Source: Onchocerca lupi (lineage: Eukaryota > Nematoda > Chromadorea > Rhabditida > Onchocercidae). From it: a stretch of DNA of 64,000 nucleotides. The position numbers and the translations under genes were made by a program. This document shows positions 1 through 11,095 of the stretch, in pieces; the stretch's first letter is position 1, and each line of letters starts with the position of its first letter. The DNA lies in NCBI GenBank assembly GCA_028564675.1, contig JAOVVO010000030.1:186001-250000 (forward strand). Direction: 5' to 3'. Below the pieces are notes generated by a model, which worked only from the letters and a program-made list of their open reading frames with translations, ran no database searches and was not told the origin of the DNA.

Positions 1-987
1 CATCGTTCCGGACGCAAAAGGCGGAAAAAAAGGATTGTGAAACGAAAAAACGTCAATGAAAAGATGGATGTCGATATTAATGTTTCTCAGCTCAACACCA
101 TAAACAAAGGCAGTGATGTACAGAGCGTTGTGCTGAAATTAAGTAACAAAGTATCTCTGATTAAAATATTTTGCTGGCTGTGTCTTTCGGACTTTCATGA
201 TCCCAATTTCTATAGTTTTGATTTGGACAGTGCTCGGAAATTCCGAAAACTGATTAAATTAAAATAATTTAGGAATGGACTGGGATGGTTTATGCTCAAC
301 GAGTGAATTGTCATCTTCTGAAACCTGCACCTCCGATGGTCGCGAGGCGGACGATGAGCAGTCAGATTGGGTGGGCCCTGTAAATGAAGACCAAAATTTT
401 CCTCTTCCGCAGACATCAACGAAACAGCAGCGCTTTATTAAGTTAATAGTTCTCATTTTTGAGAACTATTTATATAAACTCTGCTAGCTAATCATTTTCC
501 GTCCGTTGTTTCCTATTTCTGTTGAATTTGCAGGTTTATGGATCTGTGTCTGTACCTCATATATATAGTTTTCAATTTTATAATTTGAGCAGAAATGGAT
601 TTTAGGACGCGTACTGCATCAGCAGCTCTGCAGCGGAAGCTAGAAAGATTTATTCGAGATGATAGCCAACATGAACTTATTGTGAAACATTGGACTAGTT
701 ATCGGCAGGTAGCTTTTTCTAGCTTATTTAACTTGAAAAAACAAATCATCAAACCAGTTTAGTATTTGCTTATTTAGCTAGATTAAGTATAATGTACAAG
801 TGTTTAGAGTTTAATCGTTACTAAATGGGTTGTGATCATCGCAGTACACTGTAATACGAATGTAGTTGTCGGTATGTTCTTTTGAAATCTAAATGGAATT
901 TTGTAGGTTAGTCGTATTATGGAGTTCTTTGGTCTGGAAGTATCGAAAAGAGGTCGTGGAACGGTGGTTTTGAAGAAGACGCGATAA
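1..987 (+). CDS. GPATCH2-like nuclear protein, 3' end (5' cut by window)
   Basis: Four in-phase exons: 1-142, 273-441, 606-708 and 907-987 (TAA at 985-987). The first opens with a basic stretch (HRSGRKRRKKR). The second carries a Ser-rich run followed by the acidic signature GREADDEQSDW, which I recognise from the GPATCH2/GPATCH2L family. The last two exons encode a charged segment with LERFIRDD and then FFGLEVSKRGRGTVVLKK, which resembles an R3H nucleic-acid-binding fold. No G-patch motif (GxGW...GxGxG) precedes the stop, so the protein looks more like G-patch-lacking GPATCH2L or a divergent nematode form. The family is nuclear and linked to RNA metabolism in vertebrates. Phase joins at all three introns support the model. 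The family call is fairly secure; the R3H reading is an inference. An AATAAA near 1227 may be a polyadenylation signal. Confidence 0.7.
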
Positions 988-1754
988 ATATGAAAACTTG
1001 CGTCCCTTTCTAATCATATGCTATTCTTTGTTGCAGTAGCAATGAGTTATTTATGGCAAATATTCTTTAATTCTGTATATTAAAATGATATGCATTATCG
1101 TATTAATTTATTTCTTGTATCATTCTTTTTGGTACATGCAGTTAAAACCGGTTATCAGCTGAGTATTTAATTGATTAGAACTATCTAATAATTTGTTCGT
1201 GTGCTTCTGTTTTGCAATCAAATCACAATAAATTTCTTCTTAAATTGTCACTTCAATAATAAGTTTGTCCTAAAATGTATCTTATCTTGCTGCGGTATAG
1301 TGATTTTGAAGTCCTTTTCAACCGTATAGGGATTGAAATTCGAGGTTGATCATGTAAGCTCCATTAAGAGTTTAATAAGCGGAAAATCGATGACCTATTA
1401 AATTTATGGAGTCATTAAATTTGAAGTATACAATTTTAATGTTGATGTGGTTTTATTTTCCTCAGTTTTTTTAATGTATTTTTCAGGACGTGCGACAAAA
1501 GCTACTTCGAAATTAGTGCTTAGATACCCTATATGCCAAGAGGGGTTAATCTGACAGGTCGGAGACGTTTGACCTTTAAAGTGTATGCGCTTTTTATTTG
1601 ATTCAGTTTTTATATTTCCATTTTAAGTTGTGAGATCCTCAGTCGAAAAGTTCGAAAATTCAGTTTCATTCTTTCCTCATCTCATAGAATTTAGTACAAA
1701 GACTAATAGAAACTCTGGTGAAAAAATTTGGATTCGTTCCATTGATTCTGTTGA
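988..1754. other. Intergenic region between GPATCH2-like and RPP14-like genes
   Basis: No convincing exon is visible. A typical acceptor (TTTTTCAG at about 1480-1487) lies upstream of the next gene and could serve cis- or trans-splicing of its 5' UTR. Short open frames after it are closed by stops. Confidence 0.5.
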
Positions 1755-2027
1755 ATGTTTATGAGTGGAAATTACAGGGAATTCGGAGTACCACTGAAGG
1801 GTGCATTCACTGGGCATGATTTTGAAGTATTGGTCAATGAAGCGATACGCTTAGTACTAGGTCAAACTGCGCCAAATTATTCGTTCGGTCCGTTTAACGA
1901 AATTGAACGAAAAGGATCTGTGGTTGTTCAAGCATCGGACGTGAATCTCATTTGGGCAGCACTTTCAGTATACGGACGCTTTTTTGGCAAACCCATTGCT
2001 TTGCATTTTAATTCGGTTAGCTTTTAG
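1755..2027 (+). CDS. Ribonuclease P/MRP subunit, RPP14/POP5 family
   Basis: Single exon of 90 codons. The translation follows the RPP14 layout: an N-terminal strand with VPLKGAFTGHDFEVLVNEA, a loop, then a strand-helix containing VVVQASDVNLIWAALSVYG, and a final strand (ALHFNSVSF). In human RPP14 the equivalent segments surround an AAxFKxLLxxA helix and a LxxxWSSLTLLG helix. RPP14 and POP5 are small protein subunits of nuclear RNase P and RNase MRP, which process tRNA and rRNA precursors. At 90 residues it is shorter than human RPP14 (about 124). The frame is closed by TGA directly before the ATG at 1755, so the N-terminus is short unless an unseen upstream exon is spliced in. It lies between two same-strand genes and may be co-transcribed. 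The family assignment rests on pattern resemblance only. Confidence 0.6.
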   Translation: MFMSGNYREFGVPLKGAFTGHDFEVLVNEAIRLVLGQTAPNYSFGPFNEIERKGSVVVQASDVNLIWAALSVYGRFFGKPIALHFNSVSF

Positions 2028-2407
2028 TGCTGTGAGTATTGGGCTACACTTATTTTATTTGGTTTCACTTAAACTGGTAAAATAATACTGAGTTGATAAT
2101 TTATTCTTGTAAAAGTGCACCATCAAGTACTGGTATCAGGATGTTGCTAAAAATATAAGTAGAAAAATAAATTAAGATATGTGGTAAGATATGTTAAATA
2201 GTTTTGCTGAACATCTTTTCCAAAATCAGATCGTATATATTGACATACTGTGTGATTCTACTATTACTATTATTATTATTGTAAAATTATTTTAATCTGT
2301 TCTAAAGTACTGTTAGTTTTTTTTCTAAGGTCGGAAAATGCTGCTTTTGTTTTAAACAAATAATTCAAATCAATTGAAACTGGGATATTGCAAATTCAAT
2401 TATTTCA

Positions 2408-2420
2408 AATTTTTTTTCAG
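2408..2420 (+). promoter_or_regulatory. Probable SL trans-splice acceptor of the KDSR gene
   Basis: A run of T ending in CAG (TTTTTTTCAG at 2411-2420) lies 25 bases upstream of the KDSR start codon, with no exon before it that belongs to that gene. This is the usual nematode arrangement for spliced-leader addition. It also fits processing from a polycistronic precursor that includes the upstream RPP14-like gene. Confidence 0.45.
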
Positions 2421-2445
2421 TTAACTGAAGTTCAAGAACGATAAA

Positions 2446-4469
2446 ATGGATATCTATTTCTCCATATCATGTCTCACATTTGCTGTAGTTTTTATTTATG
2501 GCCTGCTGTTGATTTTAGTTTACATTTCATTACCACAAAAAAAACCTCAGTCATTTGAGGGAAAGCATGCATTTATCACAGGTAAATCATTAATTGGTTG
2601 AATTAATATAAATGAGGATTTTCTCTTAGGATCTCATGAATTTTCAAGATATTCCTATTTCCTTACTGCGAGAACGTTCCACTAATAATTTTTAATATTA
2701 ATTCAGAGTTTTAAAACTCTAAAAAGAAAATTTTGTAAAACAAGGGTTTTACATTGAATCATTGAAATTTTTAGAATTATTCCTTGTCCTCGTTTGTTAA
2801 ACATTCCTTTTCTTAATATAATAAAAGATTTCCTAAATTTAATAGCAGAACGAAACTTTTGCAGGTGGATCGAAAGGAATTGGAAAAGCTATAGCGGTAG
2901 CCTTAATACGGCGCGGTTGTTCTGTCTCTTTGGCTGCACGTAACGCAAAACAGCTGGAATTGGTGTGTAACGAATTGAACGCATTCGCAAAAACCAAGAA
3001 AAATGGTGCAGTTGCAAAATATTACAGTGTTGACGTCACTTCATCCTACAATGTGGTGAGGACTATCGTGTAATGAATGATTGAAAATGAGTCAAATTAA
3101 AAATAAAATAAAAAGTGAGAACAAAAATTAGTACCTGACGTCTATTTTTTAAACAAATTTAATAAACTTTCACAAAATATTCGTAATTTTTTTCGTGGAA
3201 ATTTTATGAATCTTGTTCAGCTGGAAGCAGTGATAAAAGAAGCGGAAAGTGAACTTGGTGATATCAATATTTTGGTAAATAATGCAGGGTGTGCTGTGCA
3301 AGGCTCGTTTGATTCGCTTGATGTATCAGTATATGAGGAACAAATGTCTCTAAATTTTTTAAGCGCGGTATACTTTCATGCAATATTGAGGAGGAAAAGA
3401 GGATTATCATGGTCTGAAGTTCTTTCCCATACTATTCCCATCTTTTTCTTTAGATTTTTTATTTTGAGATTCAACTAATAATATAACTGAAATTTTCAGA
3501 AAAATTAGAATTCCCGTGCACTTACAAAATATCTTTGCTTTCAGGTTTATATGACTAAAGCAGTAGTGTCCAAAATGAAAGAGTCAAGAGATGGTCAAAT
3601 CATTTTTGTGAATTCTGCAGCCGGTCAATGTCCAATTTGGGGATATACTGCTTATGGAGCAACAAAATTCGCAATGCGTGGTTTCGCTGAGGCATTGTAT
3701 ATGGAACTGCTTCCATATAATGTTCAAGTATCGATAATCTATCCTCCCAATACAAAAACTGAAGGCTACCAGGTTCCAAAATTTTCTAATTACTGTAATG
3801 CTTCTGTGATTGAAATAATCACTCAAGTCACTGGAAATTTGTTTTTGTATACCTTTGTTAAATCGTTTATTATTAAAAAATCTGGAAAGAAATGACAAAG
3901 CTTGTACTCTGACCGTAATTCAGCTTGTTTTAATTTTAGAAAAATGGCTTTAAGTTTCGAAGTCTTAAATTTAAAAATTTCTGTAAAATTGAATAAACCC
4001 TCATTAAGCATGAACTATTGACAATGCCGAAGGAATTGAAAGAAATCAGTGCTTGCGGAGGATTGTTTGAACCAGAAGCGGTTGCTGAATGCCTCATTTA
4101 TAATCTTTCTCGTGGTAATTATCACACATGCATTGGTTTGGAAGGATGGGTGCTTGGAGTATTGTCAGCCGGTGGTGCACCAGAAAAAAGTTTTCTGCAA
4201 GCTGCTGCACAGGTCATTTTAAGTCTTTTGATTTGTCTTCTAGTTCTGAATATTCTTGGAATATAAAGGAAATCATCAGAGTTTGTTGGTAATTCATGTT
4301 GATTTTCTCATTTTCTTCCTTGATTCTTTGGTCAGTTATATTTCGTGAATTTTACTGATCTTTCTTGTCTTTTATTCAGGTGCTCTTTGGTGGTTTGCTG
4401 CGGGCGATCATGCTCATTTACATCGGTCATTTTAACTGGATAGTGGAGAAATGTAAGCGTAAGCGATGA
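2446..4469 (+). CDS. kdsr: 3-ketodihydrosphingosine reductase (KDSR)
   Basis: Six exons: 2446-2581, 2865-3055, 3221-3367, 3545-3772, 4009-4212 and 4380-4469. Together they encode about 331 residues, against 332 in human KDSR. The enzyme reduces 3-ketodihydrosphingosine to dihydrosphingosine with NADPH, the second step of sphingolipid synthesis, at the ER. An N-terminal membrane segment lies at about residues 5-27. The short-chain dehydrogenase signatures follow: the cofactor glycine motif GGSKGIG (46-52), NNAG (129-132), Ser182 and the catalytic pair Tyr195/Lys199 in YGATK. The C-terminal hydrophobic hairpin (GLLRAIMLIYIGHF) and a basic tail (KCKRKR) also match the family. All joins are in phase. 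The acceptor before exon 5 (CATTAAG) is weak but is the only one keeping the frame after an in-frame TAA. Confidence 0.92.
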
Positions 4470-4778
4470 ATATCTGTTTAAAAGTTTGAATCATATTCGT
4501 CCATTGTTTGATCTTAAGTGCTTGTTCATCTATATAAATTGCTTCGTGTTTCCAAAATTTCATTTCGATGCATTATTAGAATCTTTTATGTAGATATCAT
4601 CTTGACCTCAATCACAGAGCAAAAAATCTCGAACTTCGCGATACATGGAAACAGCATGAAATTTATAACAAGCTTTAGTGAACCTTGATTCAACGAAATT
4701 ACAAAGTAGCATCATATTACACCGCGTTAATATAGTAATAAGGAACAAAAAGGGTATAATTTGTTCACATAATTCTTT

Positions 4779-7700
4779 TCAAGCGTGTAATTTGCAATAT
4801 GGTGCTCCATTCTTAGCATAAAAACTTTCTCCTTCTAAGTTCACATTGCAGCTCTGAAATGAATTTAAATTTGAATAACAGTGAATTAAGTATGCATGTA
4901 TCTAACGTATAACATTGGTATTCTATGTCTTTGATTTTTTTTGCTTACCATTTTCAAACTAGTTTTGGGAGCGAAATGTTGTTTTAAAGATCTTCAAAGA
5001 TTGATCAAATTATTTTGGTCTACTTTTGAAGTTCAGGATTTCTGCACATATTCGATAAAACTATGCAACATGATAAATTTACCGTGCAGTTAAAGCAGTT
5101 TGAATGGAATGCAGCGCCTAGCGCTTCCACCCATCTATCGCCAGCTTCTATAGGATAATGGCAAGAGACGCATTTAGTTGTGAATAATGTGTTCCAATCT
5201 AGAATTCAAAATCATTTCTTATCCCAAATTTTCATACTTTTAAATCGATGCTTAGTTATTTGGGATGGAAATGCAAGGAAGTGAAGTATTTGAATAACTA
5301 GTGAATTATTGAACTAGATATGATGAGCTTGCCAGTTTCACAATATGGTTGTCCTTGTTCGAGAAAAAATGCAGAATTTCCAAATGGTTTATGACAATGC
5401 GTGCAAACAAAGCAATGCGGATGCCACTGCTTCTGAAGCGCATTCAGACAGTCCTGTAAAAAGAAATCAGCGAATAGTAGTTATCATCGCAAACTTTTAG
5501 GATCATTCGGTACTTGGTAAATTCCGTATCATGAGGCAAAGGCGGTTGTAGTAACAACAGGAACTTTTTTAGGCGGAAAACTTTTTCGAGGATCAGAAAA
5601 AAAAAATTGATCAGAAAAAAACAAACAACTTTTGCTTGTGTTCGAGGAAAAAAGCTGCTTCAAATCAACGAAGGAGCAATCGTGCTTCTTGTGATATCGA
5701 TCTCACGCTACATATTTAAACATTTTTAATTTCAGAAATTTTTTTGAAACTAACAGCAGTTATCGACTGATTGCATTTGGCACAACGTGGAGCAATTTCA
5801 GTTTCGAAACAACGCTCGCAATATTTACGACCTTTTTCCTCTACAAAACCAATATCCAACAGCTTTCGACCACACAGTTTATTGGAGCATACAAAATGAT
5901 CTGGACAGTATGCTAATCCATTAGCTAAGACATATGCACCCCTGTAAAGATTCAACGTCAGTTTCTAATTATCAAATTTTTAAAGGCTAATCTAAGCAAA
6001 GAAATTCCTATTGTTCATTGTAGTCACCGCGATGTATCTAATTTCTAATCTAAAATTACTTATACAAACGTTTGTTTCTAAATGCAAAAGCGCAAAATTA
6101 AATGTACTTTATTTCTTTTCTGCAATCTTCGCAGCATGGTGCACGATTACTTTGAGCATGAAGTACACCTCGACCTTTTGCCAGTTCGTCATTTTGCAAT
6201 TCACGCGCATTCGATGATTTATGATACGAATTCTTGTTGACTGCAAATTTCAGAAATTGAATTTAAAGAGACAAAACAACACAAGAGAAGTTTATTTTTA
6301 AGCTGGGAACTTGAAGATTTTAATTGAGGGAGCGAACAATTTCTACAGCGAGTTATGATTGCTAGTAGATGTGGAAATAGAGATATCTGAATGTGTTATA
6401 GAAATTGAATTATAGGAGCTGAAATTTGAATATAGATCGCGATCAGAAGTTTGTCTCAAACTTTCCGCATCGGTATAATGGACGCATATACTGCAGAAAC
6501 AGAAAAATGCATGGCATTGGAAGGAAAGTAAATAAAAAGAAACATGAGGTAATTTGAATTCCACTATATTTATGATGAATGTTTTCAGATAATAGCTCTT
6601 TGGATTCTGTGCATAAATTCACAGAATCTTCAACAAGTTTCCGTTCTTATAGAAATCGCAATCAATCGATAGTTCTGCTTTTCTAGCTTAGTGTACTGCG
6701 CAGATTTCCAGAAGTCTTCAGCAATAAACAACAATCAACTCTTTGGACTGTTGCACTTACACATTCTTTATCTTGATCACATCAGTGATAAGAATAACTT
6801 GAGACTGTTTTAGTTAGTGCGCAGACAGTTTTGGTTTAGATTTTTAATGGAATTAGTTGCTTTGGATGATACTAGTAAATTAATTTATCTAGTAATCTAA
6901 TCTATACTCCAACAGAGTATTCACTCTATTAGAGATTATTTATTATCATTAGTAGAGCTCTTGTTACGAAGATTAGTTAATTTACATTTAGTAACATATA
7001 AAGGAAATATTTTACACTGCACAACATGCTCTAACCATATCAATTACTTTAAAAATTCAAACTTTCCACAATGCCCATTACATGACTGTTAGTAGTAATT
7101 TTTGTTAGTAAAGCAACCAGAAAGTAGTACTGAACTTATCTATCCATCTATTTGTTTATCTATGTTCATATTTATTTCTACAAGTAATTTGTCAAAATTC
7201 CAAATCTATCTATGAAGTTACCTGCGAGACACCTAATTTGTTTTAAATCAGTGTTGCTATCAACTTTCGAAAATGTTAATTCGTGAATAAGACACGATGA
7301 ATCGTTATAGGTCTCAGTTTCGTAATAATACTGGTATCGCTAGATCACCACTGAACTAAAAGTAAAGTATCAGCTTGTGTATATCGTAATCGAATCACTA
7401 GATTGAAAAGGTCAAGAAAAGGTCAAAAGAGCATTGAAAAATGACACAGGAGCAAAGAGCATTGAGAAATGACACAGAAGCTACTGGAACGACATGATGT
7501 TTAATGGGCAACTTTAATAATTAGATCTAATAGCGTTATGACGTCCAAACGATTTTCACTGTAAAAAATATCACCATCCGGATCTCGACAATTGTTTGAC
7601 CAGTTTTCCGCTACTTTTATTACTTTACTTGTATCCGGACATCTTGCATTTTTCTGTTGCTGAGAACAACCATTGTCATCCATCAATTTATCCTCCAAGC

Positions 7701-10700
7701 TAGAGTACCATATCACTAACGTAAAATGTACAATTTTGTTGATTACCTACCTAAATAATTAAACTTTTTTTAAAAGAATTCTTATCGAAAATCAGTTTTT
7801 ATAAAATCTCTTCTAAAGCCTCTTATGATAAGGGTTCGAGGAAAATTCCACTAAAGTATAAAATTTTTGCATACTTGTCAAGATTTCTGAGAAAATCGAT
7901 AGCATTTTCAAGCATATATGAAAGTTCCTTTTCCGGATCATGCAATTCTAGCTGATATCGAGCGATACTTTCAATAGCAATTTGTTTATCATACTCTTCA
8001 ATGTTATCTGAATTCCTCAGTTCTTTTTGTTTTTCCTCGATCTTTTCTCCAACTCCTTCCATTATCTGTTGATTCTTAATATGGGCATCAAGGATATTCC
8101 ATGTTGTCTTTTCATTTCCTTTACTCCTATTTTCATCATTTTCGGACGGGTGTTTTACAATAACATCTTGAGTAAGCCGATATTCTTGGACATCAGTAAC
8201 AAAGTTTTCTTCCATTTCAGCAATTAGTTCTTTCTTTCCAATTGTACTTAAGTCAGCATTATTTCCAATTTTATCTGAATGACTTATGACATCTGATAAT
8301 TCTGTTGCACTAGACAACTCTCGACTATGATGCACCTTGATCGGATGATTTCCCAATTCCATGCTATCGCTAATGTCCATCACATTGATATCGCTTTGAT
8401 CGAGATTTTGCTCTTTCTTTTCGTGCTCCTTCCCTTCGTATTCTGAAATTTCTGAACTTTCCCTTTCATGATCAATGTTCTGAGGGACCAAAATCAAGTC
8501 TAGATTGTTCTGAATATGTTGTTGTTGCTGCTGGTATTCTTTGTTATTCGTTGGACAAGAACTATCATACTCAGAGCGATAAATTTTGCTATTCATATTA
8601 TCAATCAAACCCTCTATATCATCTATGTTATGTATCTCTTTCACATTACAGTACAATTCGTCCGAATATCTCTTCCGTTGTATCATATCTTCTGAATCAG
8701 TCGGGTTTCGGAAAAATATATCACATGGCAATCTGGGTCCCATGTTAAAATTACTGTCAATGATTCTGTTCTTTTCCAGATTTTTTTGTCGTAACTGTTC
8801 ATTTCTTAGCAAATACCGTTTCGGACTTGGAGGCTTTCGCTGCTTTTTTTCATTTTCCTTAATAAATTTTGACAATGGCAGAAGCACTGTATCTTGTTGC
8901 GATTCATCAGAGATCGAACTTTTAGAAGCAGCACCAGTAAGATAACTGCATTGCCAATACCTTTTAATTTTTTGAGATTCTGGAGGCCAGTGATATTTGA
9001 ATGAATGCCGATGTGGTGATGTTACTTTCTGGATTTCAAGCGGTAAAGATCGGACACGACTTAACATTGGCGAAGTTTGGTGGGATTGTTGGTCGGACAC
9101 GTTACCTGCGTGAATGTACTAATGATGCTAGTGTATACAAAGGACATTTTGACAAGTTATGAAACAAACTTTAACATGAATATAAGCGTGGTTGAAATCA
9201 AATCTCAAATATTTGTATAAGCAAAATGCGAATTCAAATAAAAACAGGCATGTTATTTCAGTTATAGAATTATTGGATCCAACTCATAGCCAATTTATTG
9301 TCTACTAATTCAAAGTGAATTTTTTTTTTTTATTTTTTAACTTTTTAAGTGTATTCTTTAAAGAATTACCATTTCTTTATGCATTCTAGGATTGAGAATT
9401 AAATTAGAGTCTGATTAACTACTCACAATTCCCAGTTTGCTTTTCCACTTCATTTTGATGTTGCTTGTCATTGCAGGACTACTCTTTAATTCTTCTACTC
9501 CAGCCAATTAATCTTCTTGCTGTAGATATAGTTAAAGTAATCTCATTTACCTGAACTCATCGATGAACTGTAAATTTCCTTCTTCATTTCATTCAATTCC
9601 TGACCATATTGCGTAATCGCTGGTGGCACACCTCGATTGCTTGGACTAAAATCTTTTTCGTTTTAGTGTTGCATGTTTTTTACATAATATATATCATTGT
9701 AACCCATAGTTTAAATAATAATTTATTGGGATTTGAGAGAATTACCAAAGAGAGAATTAGTATTTCACTTGTGCTTTTATTTTTTGCATTCATTCATTAA
9801 AAATTAGTGGTGATGAAGAATTGATTTCTCATATGACTCCAACATTCAGTGATTTCATTCCAAAAAACAAACAAACAACAAATGAGTGGCATGTTTAACT
9901 TGATAATTGTTAATTATATATTAGGTTATAAAATAACTACACATTATGCATTAGATAGATTTAAGTTGTGTTCTATCGCAAATTATTTATATTTTAATGC
10001 CTTCATCAATCAATCGAAAATCCAGATGTCTATTTCCAGAACGCCTTTTAATGTGAACATAATTCATGGTACTCCGTATAATTTTATGGGGCAATTTTCG
10101 GATGCAAATTACCGAAAAACTTGATTTTAGGCAATTTTCCTGAAAGCGATAAATAATGAAAACAATAATCGAAACTACAAAAGGACTAAGCGTGAACTAT
10201 TTTAAGTTTGTTTGACGGAATTTTTAATCATGAAAATATGGGATGAAAATTGGAAAGAGATTATAACAGATTTATATAATATTGCTGAATCTCGTCTCTA
10301 ACCAGTGAAAATGTTGATTTTTTAAATCAAAATCGAAACCTCAATTTCATTTTACAAATACTGTTTAAGCGAATTTTTTTGGCAATTTTGCCTTTTCAGA
10401 CGATTTGATAATAAAATAATAATGAATTCGAACGCTTTTAAAAACTGATGAGAAATCGAAATTTGGGCAATGTATTTGCTGTCCTATAAATAACAGAAAA
10501 GGGTAAAATTTATTATTTTATCATCAAATCATTTATAAAGTAGAACAATTTGTTTTCATCAGAAACCTAAGTAATGTTGACAAATTATTTTCTTTTTCAC
10601 GGAATGAATTATACTATCACATTGAAAATTTTGAATAGAAAATGTAAAATTTACAGAGTTGTGAAACTAAAATGGTGCTGTTGTCACTACTAAAATGAAG

Positions 10701-10979
10701 TGTTTTCAATTGTAAACGAATCTTATGCAGGCAAGAAATTTGAAGTATAAACCATTCTCCAAAAAAAGCTCTATCAGAAATTTTAATCTTGCAAACCGTG
10801 TCTAGAGATGAAAAGTTGGGAAAAAATGTAAGTTCGAAAAATTTGCCAAGTACCTGATAGGACTTTGTGTCTTCCATGGTGTTGGACTGATTGAAATCGC
10901 TTGCCGAGGTATAACTTCTGGCTGATATGAAGTTAGTAAAGCGTTTCTGTTAGAAGTTGGAACCATTTTGGGTCTCCGT
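4779..10979 (-). CDS. alp-1: ALP/Enigma-family protein with three C-terminal LIM domains (alp-1 type)
   Basis: Exons in transcript order: 10854-10979, 9551-9645, 7875-9105, 7575-7699 (3' end tentative), 6108-6240, 5755-5941, 5333-5453, 5083-5198 and 4779-4853 (stop). The last five encode a linker (NDELAKGRGVLHAQSNRAPC) and three tandem LIM zinc fingers, with landmarks GFVEEKGRKYCERC, ALQKQWHPHCFVC, YPIEAGDRWVEALG and YCKLHA at the end. This is the Enigma/ZASP pattern; such proteins sit at Z-disc or dense-body structures in muscle and bind alpha-actinin and signalling proteins. The first two exons are Pro/Ser-rich and resemble the linker that follows the PDZ domain in this family. The 1.23 kb exon encodes about 410 charged, low-complexity residues and joins both neighbours in phase. 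No PDZ domain was found upstream. The 5083-5198/5333-5453 intron appears to use a GC donor. The LIM part is very secure; the 5' end is not. Confidence 0.85.
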
Positions 10980-11061
10980 CTGAAAAATAAACATTTTAAA
11001 TAATTTGATTATATTACAGGACTTAACTGATAGTCATAAAAAATCGGTTTCTTTTATCATG

Positions 11062-11095
<34 letters not shown>

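Noticed and set aside
210..487. Overlapping antisense frames of 65-70 codons opposite the GPATCH2-like exon
   Set aside because: They mirror a well-supported sense exon and have no start or splice context.
3584..4011. Minus-strand frames of 62-104 codons over the KDSR gene
   Set aside because: Shadows of KDSR exons 4 and 5; the sense frame has the catalytic YxxxK motif.
6343..6564. Minus-strand 73-codon frame, considered as an extra alp-1 exon
   Set aside because: Its possible donor (GTAGAA) leaves the wrong phase for exon 6240, and the only in-phase donor would need two leftover bases upstream that exon 7699 does not give.
8027..8945. Plus-strand frames of 65-119 codons
   Set aside because: Antisense shadows of the large alp-1 exon; the Cys/Phe/Ser-rich composition reflects the complement of Glu/Lys-rich coding sequence.
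9849..10124. Plus-strand 91-codon frame in an alp-1 intron, checked as possible laminin sequence
   Set aside because: It has too few cysteines for LE repeats, no splice sites and no family resemblance.
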